In this document: piece after piece, positions 40,801 through 55,800 of the stretch
Layout: each line of letters opens with the position of its first letter
Numbering within the stretch: position 1 is the first letter of the stretch
Assembly: GCA_013397455.1 (NCBI GenBank)
Contig: VYZB01000295.1
Location: 155,680 to 219,679, forward strand
DNA: 64,000 nucleotides
Source of the DNA: Crotophaga sulcirostris
Lineage: Eukaryota > Chordata > Aves > Cuculiformes > Crotophagidae
Direction of reading: 5' to 3'
Notes under the pieces: generated by a model
Databases searched by the model: none
Seen by the model: only the letters and a program-made list of their open reading frames with translations
What the model was told of the DNA's origin: nothing
Program-made: the position numbers and the translations under genes

Positions 40801-43800
40801 GGGCATCAAGAGATACAGGGAACAAAGAAGTGTTTTTCTAGTCTATAACAGCAAACAGGTGGCTTCCTCTTTTGCAGAGGAGGAAAGACCTAAACTGCAC
40901 CTTTAGTTCCCACTTTTACTGGTCTGACTTTGCTTTTCCTTGGGCGTGGCTTTGCAGTTTTACACCAATACTGAGTTGCAGATGTCGATGGAAGGGGGAG
41001 GATCACAAGTCCTGTCTGTTTAACCTCTGTGGTATTTATTTCATATCTTTGTGTTGTGAACACAGAGCAATACAAGTCACTCTTGTCCCTAGATTTTCTA
41101 ACTAAAAGAAGTTATCGCTGTACATGGAGATCCTGAGCTGCCTGGCCCTTATATAAAGGTGAAATAGTTTATTAGCTAACATGCATAATATTATGCATCA
41201 GCTGAAGCACTCATTTATTATAAAGTAAACAGTACTTAAGGAGTTCATTCATTATTTTTCGTGAAGTATTGCAGTGCTTTTCCTTACACCAGCGCTGTGA
41301 ACTTCAATGCCTTTTGTCAAAGCTGTATCCTTCTGCAGTCACATTAGTATTGCTTTTAGTTAAGGCAAATATTGTAGCATGAAGTTGCTGTAAGGAAGAT
41401 GGAACTTCCCCTTTCCTTTATTTCTGTACTCCTTACAGGAGATAGATTATGAAACTCACTGTGTCAGTGCAGAACTCTAAGAGCTTAGTTGTGAAAGCTT
41501 GAGAGTTTAGACTGTCCTCTGTCTCTCTGAACAGCTATCGGTTCTGAGCAGGAGACTCTTCTGGTACTTACAAAACCACCAGTTCCTTTTCAGCCCACCT
41601 TTGGAGTTCTCTCTTTTATACAGCCATGTCATCTATGGATTAGTGTTCCCTCTCATCTTTTACACAGTCTCTGTGGGTTTTTTGTGCAGCGCTGCTGTGG
41701 TCTCCTTTCTCTGACACACCTTTCCATGCTCACTGACTTGTTCGGTTAGTTTCCTGTCCATCTAGCCTTTGGACACCTAGCATACCTATTTCCCACCCAT
41801 ATGTTTTTCCCAGGCAAGTGAACCTTTCCATTTTTGTATTGTCTCCACTGTTCCCTCCAGATCAAATTGCTAGGTTTGTTCCCCCTGCAGTCTTCCTCAG
41901 ATCAAAGCAGAGAAAATGAAAATCCCTCTGGCTAATTTAGGAGCAAGGGAGTTGAACTTGTTTTTCTTCTCTTATTCTGACTGGATGATCTTTCTCTACA
42001 GCTCATACCTTTTCTAGCTTGCTAAAAATAAGCCTCCTCTTTATGCGACTGGAATATTCACTGTATTGTGCTTGAACATACAGTTCTTCAGTGTCCTTAT
42101 GGAGACCCATTTGACTGGATCTCTTGTGTAAGTGCACTGAATTATGCTTGAATTATTTTCTTGAAAGAACGAAGAGAGGTTGAGTTTGTGAGTTTGATAA
42201 GGTAAATTACAGCTTTTCATGTTTTTTTTTCTTTGACAATGTCATAAATTTTAGATACATAAGAACTTGTTAATGGGGTTTAGTATTTTCTTTGATTTTA
42301 ATATTTAAAATTCCTTAGGTCTAGGTTTTGGCTTGCTGCAGTCTTTCCTGACTTGCAGCTTCTTGATTTATGCTATTACACACATGCTTCAGCTTTATTA
42401 CTGGCTCACATATTCATCTTATTGCATGCAAGATTTGAGAAAAATCTGAAGTGTATAGGGAAAAGCGTATAGCAAACATTGGAAAGGTTATTTGCATAAG
42501 ATTGTGATATATTCTGACTGTACTGGTCGCTTTTTATCTTAGTCTGTGGTAATACAGAAACTTTTTAGATGGTGTGGTTTTCTGTCACTTAAAACAGTAA
42601 AATTAAATACAAAAAGTAATGATTTTCCTAATCTTTTTCGTATTCAGTTTTTGCACTGTGTTGGTAATACTATAAAATTACAAATATTTCAAGTGTTTTT
42701 AAGCCAGATTGTCTGTATTACATTTTCAGTTTAACCTGATAACTGTGAAAGAAATGTGTATCATTCAACATTTTCCATTGAATATGAAAAGTGCGATGAA
42801 TCAAGCTGATTGTTGTTGACAGCTGGCTTGATCTTGCCGTGATTAGGTCTTTTACTGCTGGCAAAATCCACTAGCCTTTTCCGTTAGCTGATTGTTGATG
42901 AATGCAGAGAGACAGCTTTTCATATTGATAAAGAATTTGGGGAAATCTTTATTTTGTATGGAATAAAATTTAAAAATATCCTACCTCCTATAGATGGCAC
43001 TGAGCCGAAAAGCCATGCAGGGACTCATAAGATGTGTTACAGCTGTTGATTTGGTTTGTTAACAGTAAACAGTTAGGCAATTAGTGTAGATAGAAAATGA
43101 GACATGGAGTTGAAGCACGTTGAAGGAACGCAAATGTTTGCAACTGATGGGCAGTGCTGCAAAATAAAGATGTACTCTCTTACAATTACATGGGAGAATA
43201 GTGAACAGGTAATTAATTACTTTTCAAAATTTGTTAGTTTTACCCTTTAGTGGATCTACTATTTAAATGCTGTGTAGCTTTTAAGCTTTAGTTTAAATGA
43301 TTGTGTGTTTTATTGTCACATGACCAGAATGCAGACCAGTTTGGGGTCTGCGGCTCCTTATCTCTGAAATAGAATTTGTAGTTAATCAGATTGATAGATG
43401 CATTTGCTAGCATTTTAAAGACCTTATCAAAAGCTTGTTACTTCAAAATTTCATGGTCAACTTTTGCTTTATCAACTTAAGCTTTATGGGAAGCACAAGT
43501 CATATGCTGTTTCACAACGTTATCTTTCAATTACAGGATACTAATTTTCAGTACTTTCATGTTTTAGAAATGTTATATCACCACAGAAAAACTTCATATT
43601 GAAACAATTACTTAAGGACAAACAAATGCATGTTTGATGCTGAACAAGTTATTCATACTAACAATAAGTGCATCTTAACCATCCTTAGCTATCCTGTCAG
43701 AATAAGATGTTGCTTCTCTAAGAGATCCAGAAAAATGTAGTTCTTAGACTTTTTAAAGGCAGTTGGACGTGTTTTTAACATATATGGTAACATGTCTCTT

Positions 43801-46800
43801 ACTTAAAATTTCTCTGAGTAAAAGTATTGATATTGTAAACAGGTCTAAATTTCTCTGCACGACTGGTCTGTTATTTCTAGAAGAATGCATAATTTATTTT
43901 AAGGTAATCTACTTCGGTTAGGAGTATGCGGTTGATAGTTTGATTCAAATCAGCTACTGGGTATTTTAGTTGACACTAAAGTTAATATAAACATGCTTAA
44001 GATTTTTGTGGCTGTTAAAAGTGTCTGCAAATACAAGGAAGAAAGTAGTATTTTAAATAAACAAGTTCCAAGTACTACCTTCTCGTATTGTGGAAGTGAT
44101 TTCTAAGCAGTTTATTTCAAATATAGCAGATGTTCAATATATGCCTAAAACCTTTGCTAGCTTTGAAAATGTTTTTTAACATTGTTTTGAGTTTTGTTAA
44201 GTTCTGCTTTTCTTAGCTGTTCTGTGCAAAATAGAGGAGAGCCTCACTTGTAAGATTTCTAAGAAAATATAGGAAAAACAGAAATCTGGAGTCTAGGAGT
44301 TATGCTGAATAGACATTAAACATTTTATTATATAGAGTGACTTTTTGGCATCAGCAGGTTAGATGAATTGCTAACAAGGTAGTGCAGTTTATAAGGGAAG
44401 TTAAGATTTTAGCAGATATAGATTATGTGACGTTTTTCAGCAAACTGATACAAAGTGTTTTTATTCTAAGAAACTATTATTGCATTTTGTTGCACAAGTA
44501 AAATAACACTTTTGGTATAAACTTCTGAGTAAGGTGATCAGATTCCATTTGTACCATTAATTTCAAGATCATCTGGTTATTAGGAGCTAGGCTATGCTAT
44601 GTATATTTTGCTTTAATTCCCAATGTTCTAGTTGCATTTTCTGGGTTTAATTAGCTTGTACATTTCCATTAGGCTAAAAAAGGCACATGCTATTGTCATT
44701 GGATTCTTTAAAATGGATTTCTGCTATCGGCATATTTCTGACCCAATTATAAAAATGCAAGGCAGAACTGTGGATAAAGCCGTTAAACTGGAAATAATGT
44801 CATCCATGTTGAGAACAGCAAAAACTCTATTTTAGTTTAAATAAAACTGGTATTTTCATTTGTCTTTTTATAGTGTTATGTGAGTTTTCACACAAGACCT
44901 TTAAGTTGTCTTTGTGTATTGCACTAGGATCAGGTGTTATGGAAAAAGTGGTCATAATCTATTAGCATTCTTAAATTTGTTGATATATAGGGTCAATATG
45001 TTTCAGAAATGTAAGGAGGTCAGAATCAATAGTCTTCAGCAGATGCTCCTTCCTGTTCTCCTTTCATAGTCCTCAGACAGCGCAAGGAGGCCACTTTCAT
45101 ATGCATTTCAATATGCTTTTCATATAAAGACCTACTTGATACAGCACTGGTATAAACTCCTGCAACTTCCATCAGTTATCCCCATCACTACTGTTGTGCT
45201 GAGGACAAATACCCAAAGTGCATGCTGCCTATTTTGATCAGCAACCTTTAAAGCTTTTTTGCCAACTCAACAAATTAAAGCATCCCCTAAACTATGTTAC
45301 TTTCAATGAGACTTAAGGCAGAAAAGTTGCGTGTAACTGATGGGCTTCTGCTCGCATACACGTTTGCATGGGAGAATTAGGAAATCTTTTGCTAGATTCA
45401 GCAGGCAAAGTGAGCTGTTCCTTGCTTTCCTGCTCTGGCAATTTGGTAGTTGTGCAACCAGAGCTGTTTTTGTTTTTTTTTTTTACTGTAAATGTAGAGG
45501 AGGACATCAGGGTTGGCCCGCTAAGGTGAGAGCTCCCTGAGCTCTGCCAGAACCCCGATCCCAGTCTGGAATTCACTGACTGAGGAGCACTCCAACCTAC
45601 CCCTGTTCATTTCATGGTTGTCAGTCTGCTTCATTCTGGGAAAATGCTCTTTTATGTAATACACTTCACTTGCTTTGTCCATGTACTCATATACCTAGTT
45701 CCAGACCTGTCAGTTCTCTGTTTGTCATGTAGCTATATAGATTTCTGGGGTTTGACAGCTCTACAAAGGTAAATTTCTAGTCTGGAGGTAAGTTTCATGT
45801 TCCCTTATTTGCCCTAGGAAGGAACAGTGAATTCAAACTGCTGTAGATTGTGGAAAACTGTATCTTTCAGTATCTGCAGTAAAACCAGAGTATTTACTTT
45901 GCATTGCATTTCTATGTAGGCATTTTAGGCTTTCTATGGAGCAGCTTGTGGTACCTTTTTGGCCTTTGCTGTCCTCTCATATTAGGCTGGTGAAGATTGT
46001 TTTCTTCTTGCCATGGCAAAAATTGTATGCCTTGTTAATGAATCCCACGTGGGGAAACAAATGCTTTAAATCATGGGCTCAAATAAGTTGATTCTTGGTT
46101 GCTCTCTCTCTCTCTCTCTCTCTCTCTAGCTTTTGATATATTGATGTTGTCTCAGCCCTGATAAACAGTGTTTTCTTCCACATTCATTCTGGCTGAGGGT
46201 ATGGTTACCTTTACTATTGCAAATGTTTTTGTGAGGGAGGGTATGGAAGACTTCAGAGAAGGGTTGCTTTTTTTTTTTAGCCATAAAAGACCATTAGGGC
46301 AAAACACTCATTATCTGTACTACAGTTATACAGTGGCAGCCTATGTAAAGATTAAACAGTGTGACTGGGTTGTGGGTGGGATATATATTGCATTATCTTT
46401 AGTAACTGCTCTGTATTGGCTTGTCAATAAATAGGTGGTTAAAACTAGTGGGATACAAGCAGGAAAACTTTCTGGGCAGCCCTTTTGATGGCCAGAGTCA
46501 TAACCAGCCGTTTTGGTCTCCAAGGTGGAAGCCAAGAGGCAGACTTTCTCACATCCCTGCACACCGGTTGGTTTGCATTTTATCTAGGTTATGTTGGACC
46601 TTGGCAATTGGTGATTTAACTTCAGAATCATCTCTGACTGTGACAGGAGAGAAGGGTGGACCAAAGTACTGAAAGAAAAGTAGTAAATGAGGGAGTAAGG
46701 ATAAGAGGTGATGGAGGTGAGTGATAGGAAAAAGACTAGAAAACATGTCAGAGAGTTCATTGTACATGACTGATTATACAAGAATACACAAAGGAGAAGG

Positions 46801-49800
46801 TGGAGCTTGGCCAGTTTCAGGAGGCTTAAGGTACTCGAATCCCACATTTTCTAATGCAGGTGTTGGGAAGGTAGCTGAAGATGGATTGTGTGGCAGATGG
46901 GTGTGAACACCTATCTTAAAAAGAAAGAGGGAATAGATAAGGGAAGTTAATGACATGGTGGCTCTTGCAAACCTAGAAAAAGATCCGAAGAGATAGCATG
47001 CAGGAAATGATTGGTAAATTCTTGCATTGCTCTGGTTTTCTTCCTCAATTAATTGGTTATGTTATGCTTTACCCTGGCTGTTTGAGTGGTTAGGCGTGGC
47101 TGAACCTAAACATGAGATTGCTTAAAAGTATTTGTTTTCCTTTAAAGCTCTTATTTCTGAAATCACAAGTCTTGGGTGTGGATTTGGTATATGTTCCATT
47201 ATTATTTTCAAAGTAACTTTCTGTTCTTATTAGTTCAAACTTAGAAAATGATCGAAAATAAGTTTCTTCATGGCTTAGGCATGGAGGCAAAGAAATGCAT
47301 AAATTCAAACCACATCCTAATTGTTGTCTTTTAAAAAAGAATGTATTTTAAACCATCAGTCTCGTGGGTTTTTTATTTTAATATTGGCTTAATTAGATTC
47401 CTCTTAAAAGATAGTTTTCTGGTGGGAGTAAAGGCAAAATCCCACTCGAATCTGCCCTTATTTCTTACATGTCTTGACTGCAGTACACTGCTTGTCAAAA
47501 AAAAATTTAAGTTTAGATGCAGTGTTTCATTTACTATCATGGGTTGCCAATGACTAAGCCATTTCATAATAGCTGAGAAGCATGTGGACTGAGGAGTTTG
47601 TGATGATAGAACAGCATAGAGCGAGGGTAGAAAGAAAGGAAGGAGGAACAAGAAAATGAATTTTCAGGATGGCAAGATTAATGCGTGGAATTAAATTTTA
47701 AAGGAGGTTCCTTTTCTTAATTAAATACTTATGGTATGACTTGTTTTGAGACAGCTTGTAAACTGGTTCCCAAACTATTTAATTACCACTGTACCATTCT
47801 TCTCACCTGTCTCAAAAATATTAATCATCAAATGGTAAAATACGAGTCTGTGGTAGGAGGGTAGTGTCAGAAGCTGAAACTCCAGTTCATTACAAATTCT
47901 GTCTCTCATCATGACCTTTTAAAGTCCATGCTAAACAAAACAAATACAGGTTTTTTAAGATTCTTGTCAATATTAAGAAATTAGGTAATATAGGTGTAAA
48001 GTATTCGTGTCTATATCAGACATACCTGGTACTTTCCTAGTGCCTAATAAATGCAGTGTTTGCTCTATAGCATTTTATTTAGGAGTTCATCTCTATGTGT
48101 AAATGCTTCTGTGAATCAATGAGAAGAAATTTACAACTCAGCAGAACTGTCTGCTTTGATGTGTCGCCATGTAGCAAATGAATCTGCGGAATCTGGAGGA
48201 GTAGATATTTGTAGTGGCTTTTTAGTACCTCCTTCAGAAGGCAGTTCTGCAGGAGGTCTGTTTCTCTTGCTGCAGGAGAGAGGAGGAGGCCTGGACCTTA
48301 AATGTGATAGGCTCATGTTTGTTATGAGAGGTGAGTGACTTCATGTTAATAACTAGTGTGAACAGCGCAAACTTAAGAATCCGAGAAACCAACAACCTCA
48401 TTAAAGAACTGCGAAAATGTAGCGCTCTTTTTGCCTTGCATAACCTGAGGTTCTGAAGAAGGACTGAGACTGACTTTTGCATAAAGATTATTACAAGCAG
48501 ACTTGACTAATATGAAACACTGTGAACGAATAGATTCAACCAGATCTTGGCAAGAGAAAGAATCGCTGTTTTTCATGCTGTTTCAAAAGTGATGCTGTCC
48601 TGTTCTGGAGCCGTGAAATCAGGAATTCTATCTGAAAATAGTTGATTTGATGTCAAAGAGGAATTCTGCTGGGTTCGTTTACTGCTTTTGCCATGTGGAT
48701 GAAAAAGAATAAACTGCGAGTGAAGCTACAGGTTTAAAACTTTGTTTCCTCAGCTCTGCCTCTTCTTTTCTTTTCTAAGTATACTGTAGTTATTTTAAGG
48801 GACACTTATTGGTATTCAGTGAGGTAAACATTAAAAGATTTCTCATAGAGCTCTTGTATTTAAGTGGTTAATTAGCACTGTTTCCCATGTTTCCCATGTT
48901 CTTGTGCTTTGCCGTGTATACAAGGTTTTTAGGTGTTACGCTTTCTAAATGGAACATTTTCAGTAGTTAACAGCTTCTTCAAGAATAAGCTAATATTTGC
49001 ATTCAGCTTATAATTAACCGTCTATACTTTACATAATATAAAATAGTGCAGTACTTTTTTCAGGTATCATAAGGTATACTTTCAAAAATGCTTATTTAAA
49101 GCAGTAAAAATTCTGAGCTATTGCATCAAACTCTGTTTTGTTTGTTTGTTGGGGTTTTTTGTTTCTGGTGCTCTTACAAACCAGTTTCTTACTGCCATTC
49201 TGTATTCCAAGTTACGTTTTTCATTTAGAAAATCTGTAATTTGCTTTTGGCTATTTTACCTTGAAATATACACAACCCCTATACAGATACCACCTTTTTT
49301 TTTCAGTCTGGATATACTTTTAACAAGATTTCTTAGCAGAATAAAACATCTCTCTTTCTTGGACAGTGTTATACAGGAAATTACTACCAGAAATGGAATG
49401 AGCTATCAATATTGTTAACTTAAACTGATGATTGAGCAGAAAGGAGGGAAGCATTGGGATGACTTTGCATTATCTGATGCTATTTTTATATTTTTGAAAG
49501 ACAGCATATACATATTGAGAAAATACTATGAAATCACCCCACCACCACCTTTTTGACTTTTAAAATCAGTGTTCCAGAGGGAAGCCTTGAAGCTATTCTG
49601 AGCCCCTCTTAAGAATTATCTATGGAGTCCAACAGAAGCAGAAATAGAGCTTTAGTTTTTTCTGGTGGAAGCTCATGCCAAAGAAAGTCAGCAGAGCCTG
49701 AACGTGTTCTGGGAGCAGCATCTGGTTTTCCTATGTTATTTTCTTGTTTCAAGTAAGCACATTTTGGTTTGTGAATGGCATTTGAAAAAGTTTCCTTACT

Positions 49801-52800
49801 TTCTTACCCAATTCGTGCCTTTCAGTCTGTAATTAATAACAAAATGTCTCTTTTATTTATTATCTAGTGGCCACAAATGCATACAAGTTATTTGGCCTTA
49901 AAGAATATTGGGAAGGACTCTTGTCTGTCATAAGCCATGCTAATAAAAAAGTAAACACTGTTAAGTTCAATCTTTTTTTTAATGACTGTTTACTAACAAA
50001 GTGTTGAAATAGAGAATTAGTGTTTTGGGTGGATTTTACCTTTTGTTCTAGTTCCATTATTTGATATAGCTAACTGTATAGATATACTATAGATAACTGT
50101 AAATAAATACATAGGGTTGGTTTTTTTTGCTTTTCTACCATGAATAGTTTTTTTATTGTTGACTAGTAAGAGCAGTATCGAGTAAGAATTATGATTTTTC
50201 TCCATAATTTATTCAGTAGGAAATAGTCAAAGAGGGACAATAACTTTATCTAAAAATTTTTAGTCTGACGTGTCTCTACCATGTGTCTAAGATACAGCAA
50301 CTTTAAAAGTTAGTTTTCCAAATCTGCTTCATTTTAGTGACTGACATTGAGGTGCGTGTCTTACCTGAATAGTTGTGTGCAGAAATCTGAAATACTAATT
50401 GGAGTTCAAGTGGAGGCTGAGAAATCTGTTGTTTTAAAACAAATATTATTTTCCTTTCCTGACTGAAGGTTAAAGAGACAGCTCTGTATTACACATTGAT
50501 TGGAGAACTGACACTCAAGGAGGAATTTGATGTAGGAATATGAAACGAGCCGTTCAAAGTGGCTATGATTCTTCATTGTTTATTGAATTATCACAGTGCA
50601 GTAATCCAGCTTTTACTTTGAACAAATAAGTGACTGAATTACATGTAAAAACATTGAAACAGGTGTTGAGCTATTCTGAACTTCCCAGCTTTTTAGCATA
50701 ATTTTTTTCAAATGTTGGTATTCACTTTCTCTGTAAATTCAAAGTTGTAGTTGAAGTGGGCAATTCTAAGGTTGTGGGGTTTGGTTTTCTGAGTAGAAAA
50801 GCAGGTATTTGGCATATGTCAGTTTCTGGAATTTGTCTTGTTTCACTACACACTCTCTTGTGATTGCATAGTAAAAAATGTGGTTGAATCAAAGTAACTT
50901 AATGTATAGATTTATATAATATTTATTGATAGAACTATTAATATATTGAAGCAGTGTATTCGTTTTTTTTAAAAAAAACCCCATAATATTCATCTCACAC
51001 ATTGTTCCAGCATCATATAAGTTTTAAATATTTTTCAGTAATCGTCCCTCTACCCCAATTTTGTAAATTACTTGTTAGGTTTGGTATGCAAAAGCAATGA
51101 TAAAGCCCCACTAATGTCTTGTTTTTTCATTCAAAGTTCGTTCAGCAATAGCCCCTTACTTTTCCAAAGGAGTTCAGCTGTGCTTTGCTTCACTTTGTAC
51201 AGACTGTTTTTCATAGATTCTTACCTTAAATGCTTCAGTCTGCCAGGAAATTTCACTGTCTTTGAATGTGAGCTTAGCAACAGCCTTTATCCAAGCCCTT
51301 GTCTAAGGATTCTCATTTGGCCTCGTCCTGTGCTAGCTAAATATTGCAGTTAAAGCAGTCACACTGAAAACATTAGGAAAGGAAAGAAGCTTCAGATTAC
51401 AATTACTGCTGAAAAGACCTGCTTGCATATGTGTTATCATATGTACCATACCAGTACTGTGTAAAAATTCTACCTTAACAGAACAGTGTTAAACATAGTG
51501 TAAGGGCTTTTTACTCTTTATTTGTTTTGTCTCTTAGTGTTTTCCTCCTTGACCTGCTTTTCCACTTTTTGCTTTATGTGCATGTTCTGTGTCCATCCTT
51601 TCTGCTCTGAGTTTCCTTACTCTTTCGTAGGTATCTATCATTGTTCTTCCTCTGAGGAGTGGGGATTTAGCTTCGGTAGTCAGAACACTTAATATACATC
51701 ACCACATTCATGTAACATTTTGTGTTCTGCAGGTTGGGAATCCACGCGTTGAACTCACACTTTCTGAACTTCAAGATATGGCTGCCCGACAACAGCAGCA
51801 GATTGAAAATCAACAGCAAATGTTGGTTGCTAAGGTAATAATTACATACGGAGCATAAGAAATACAAATTGCCTTCAACATAAAAAGCATAAGCTTCATG
51901 GATACAGAAAAACATGCTAATTCATTCTAGGATAAGCTCAAGAAAGAGCTTGACGAATCAGTTGTTTACCAAGCTAACCTTAACTTAAGCAATATACAAC
52001 ACTTCAGTGTAAATGATACTATAACAACCTATGTGGAGCCAAGTTATGTGTCTCTATAAAAATAGCATTAGTTTTTATTTGTCTCTTTTGTGAGGCCCAC
52101 TTCGTGATCTGTGCTGGACCAGGCTTGACTGTGCTTATCGCATTCGCTCCAGTATGGTAATAGTGGTGTGAGATGAGAATATGCCCACTTGGTATATATT
52201 CATATATTACGTTTCCAAAATCTTTGAGATGTAAGAATCTAAGTATGTTTTCAGAGTGAGAAGTGAGTTTAATGTTTTTGACATTGTTGAGGTATTATGC
52301 AGTAAGTGTTGTATGCTTGGAGTACTTAGGAATCAACCTATCAATTCTGTTGTTCTTTTTTGATGGAAATAATGTAGAAAACGAAACATTTTCCCTATGT
52401 TCCCAGCAGAAGCACTGTTACTTAGAACTGGAACATTATCTTACAGTAGGTCAGCTTTTTAAAATGATTTCTTGGACATATTTTGTCTTCTTTGGGAAGC
52501 AGGGTAACAGTGTTGGAAGTTCATTTTGCAACAACAGGATAAGTGTTAATGGTGGCAGGAAAAAAGTGCCAGAGGAAGCTTCACAGATGTGTTTGAATGA
52601 GTGTTCAGACTGATAAATATTTTAACTAGATAGAACTTTTTCCGATTTCTGGAAATAAAACCCCTACTGATCTTAGTGATAAGTTTTTTCTAAGTTAACT
52701 TTTTTCCCAAAGTAAATGGATAACGGATACCTCTTACCTAAATCCTCATTTTTTCAGGAACAACGTTTGCGTTATCTGAAGCAGCAAGAACGTCGTCAGC

Positions 52801-55800
52801 AGCAGTCCGTTTCTGAGAGTGAAAAGCTTCAAAAACTTAAAGAACGTGTTGAAACACAGGAAACAAAGCTGAAAAAGATTCGTGCCATGAGAGGACAAGT
52901 GGACTACAGCAAGATCATGAATGGCAATCTGTGTATGTGGAATTCTTAAGTAATTTATTTAATTTAAATACACTGCATGACTAGCAAATAATGCTATATT
53001 GCTAGTCAATATAGCACTGAAGCAGGATTTCAGATAGAATGGGTTGTGTCTTACAGAGGGTCCTGTGTTTCTATGAAATTTGTATATGCCATAACTACTT
53101 ATTTGTTTTATATGGTCAGGCATAAAATCAAGAGTAAGTTCATTGTGTAACTATAAGGATGTGACTGCAAATGCCCAACACACAAATATTTTCTAAAGGC
53201 ATGCATGTACTAGCTTTAAAACTAGTGTGTTGTATTTATCAATACCTGTAGAATTAAAAAATTAACAACTTCTGCTTTACTTAATTGATTTTGTTATTTT
53301 TATCTTCGTAATTTTAGCAACTGAAATTGAGCATATAAGTGCCATGTTCCAGGAAAAGCAGCAGGAGCTACAGGCTGCAGTGTTAAAAGTGGATCAACTT
53401 ACTCAGCAACTGGAAGATTTAAGGAAAGGGAAACTGAATGGGTTTCAGTCTTACAATGGCCAAATGACGGGCCCTGCAGCAGTAGAATTAAAAAAGCTGT
53501 ATCAAGAGCTACAGGTAAGTAATGGAGGGATGCTATTTGGATGATAGCTGTAGATTTTAAAAAGTTATATTACTGTTTGTATGGGTGGCAGTTTGGTTCT
53601 GTGGCATCTTACAAAACTGGTACATTGGAATGTTGTTACTGTGTGAGGTTTTAGTTAGCATATAACCCTCTTTAAAGCAGAATTTCATTAGCTTTAAAAA
53701 CTACTTTTGTTGTTGTTCATATACATAAAGATACAAAGTGTGAAAGTGTTCTGTAAGGCATTTCTTAGCCCCTAGTATTGAAATACTGGATGTTGACATA
53801 ATCTAGTGTTTGTTTTAATCTTAATTTAAAGAAAAAAAAATGTTTTAGTACTTTTCTATTTTCCAAAGAACTAGGTGTAGCAAGCTCACTTAGGTGTCAT
53901 CTTTACTTGAAGATGTGACTGGGCAGTGGATAAAATCATATTTAAAATATATTGTGAAAATATAATGTCTCGTGTAAATAAACAATATGCATAAGAACTA
54001 AATAACACATTTTAACAGAATTGTAAAAAATATAAGGTGCACTGTATTCATTGCACTATATAGAACAATATAGCTGCAGTATATTCGCGCAGCATTCCCT
54101 GTATCACCATCATATATCTTCTTCCAAGAAAATTGTTACATTTAAAGTGTAATTCTCACAAGAATAATTACATATTCTGTTTACATTGAAATTTTGTACA
54201 ACTTTTATGTTTAAAAGTTATGGAATACTTGATCATGTGCCAGTGTGTCAGGATCTGAGGAGATTATTACTTACTCATGTACTTTATTGTGATAAAGGCA
54301 ATGGATCTAATATATATTTAATCTTTCAAAATGAATTTAAGCTTCAAAAGTAGTCTGATTTCTTCAAATGAGCAAATACAAAATATAGATTAATTATGAC
54401 GTTTTCATGAATTAGGAAAAAAAGGTTCCTTTCCCCTCTCTTTCCCCTCGTTTTCCCCTCTCCTCATTTATACAAGGCATATAGAATGGTTTGGGTTGAA
54501 AGAGACCTTTAATATGACCTAGTCTAACCTGCCTTGTACTGAACAGGGACATTTTCAATTAGATCAAGTATTTACCTTTTGAGTGTTTCTAAGTGCAAAG
54601 ATGCTCAATAGACTGAGATTTCTCTTTTGTGCTTTACCACGATCCCATAAACATTTATCAAGGCTTAAATTTGCCTCAGGATTTTTTTTGCATGAAACAT
54701 AACCCGTGAAAATTGGAACACTGAGGCAATACTGTCAGTTATTGAAGATTCTAATGGGAAAGCAAGAGAAGTAATTATAAAGACTGTCATGGTTTATTTA
54801 AACCGTAAAGGTAATCCATCCCCTAAGCTTGCTTGAAACCTGCTGTGAAGATTTCAGTTTAATCGCCGTGTAGCGAGGAAAATCTGTGCCCAGTTCCTGC
54901 ACTAGCAGTTCAGTTAACCTCTCAGACAGATGTTGAAGTTTCATGTGGAACTGGAAACAGAATCAATACCATAATTTCTGTTAAAAGTTTTATATCACTT
55001 AGTTTTCATGATATTCAAACTGTCTTGATGGTTAAACATAACTTTTAACAAACGTTTTCTGTGACTTAATTTTTTTATGGTGTAATTAACTTCTGAAATA
55101 TCTTTATTTCTAAGTCTTCAATCCATTTGCTATAAATGGGATGCAGTCTGTGTGTATTTAATAGGTATCCACTAGTTCATTAGAATGTTCTTTTGTTGCT
55201 TTCTATTAAGAGTTGTTCATGATTGCAAATGCCAATTTGACAGGCTGTGTGGAAGCATAATATCAGAGACATCAGAACATAGCTGATCCAAGTTGCTTTA
55301 GGGTTTTTTAATATTGTATTAAAAATGAACTTGACAACAGACAAAATGAAGTAACTCTCCTAACAGATGCCTTTTTTATTTTATTTTATTTTTTTGAAGA
55401 TTCGGAACAGGCTTAACCAGGAGCAGAACTCCAAGCTTCAGCAGCAGAAAGAACTCTTAAACAAACGTAATATGGAGGTGGCTATGATGGACAAGCGAAT
55501 CAATGAGCTGCGTGAACGACTATACAAGAAAAAAGTTGAGGCACGTCAAAAAGAAAACATTCCTGTAAGATAAACTGTTAAAAGGGCCATGCTTTAGTTT
55601 ATCAAGAGCCTGTAAAAACTACATAGAATCTCACTTTTTCCCAGCCAAGTAGTACCATTACATCTAAAGAACCCATTTTAAAAGTAGCAGGCTTCTTAAA
55701 ACTCTTTTAAGGTTTTGCATAGATTTCAGAAAACTGTTAGAACATGTTTCACTTTATTTTTCTTTATGGCATAGACAATACTATATTAAAAATTATAACA

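Larger units (their letters stand above)
34331..51732 (+). other. PPP1R13B: PPP1R13B intron 4 (17.4 kb)
   Basis: This large phase-0 intron separates the ubiquitin-like domain exons from the coiled-coil exons. It contains a CR1 3' copy (35145-35660), a C-run at 40128-40140, a CT dinucleotide repeat at 46102-46128, and several less AT-rich islands (about 37.3-38.1, 42.78-43.1, 45.5-45.6, 46.45-46.9 and 48.13-48.34 kb) whose function I cannot assign. No exon meeting frame and splice criteria was found. Confidence 0.85.
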
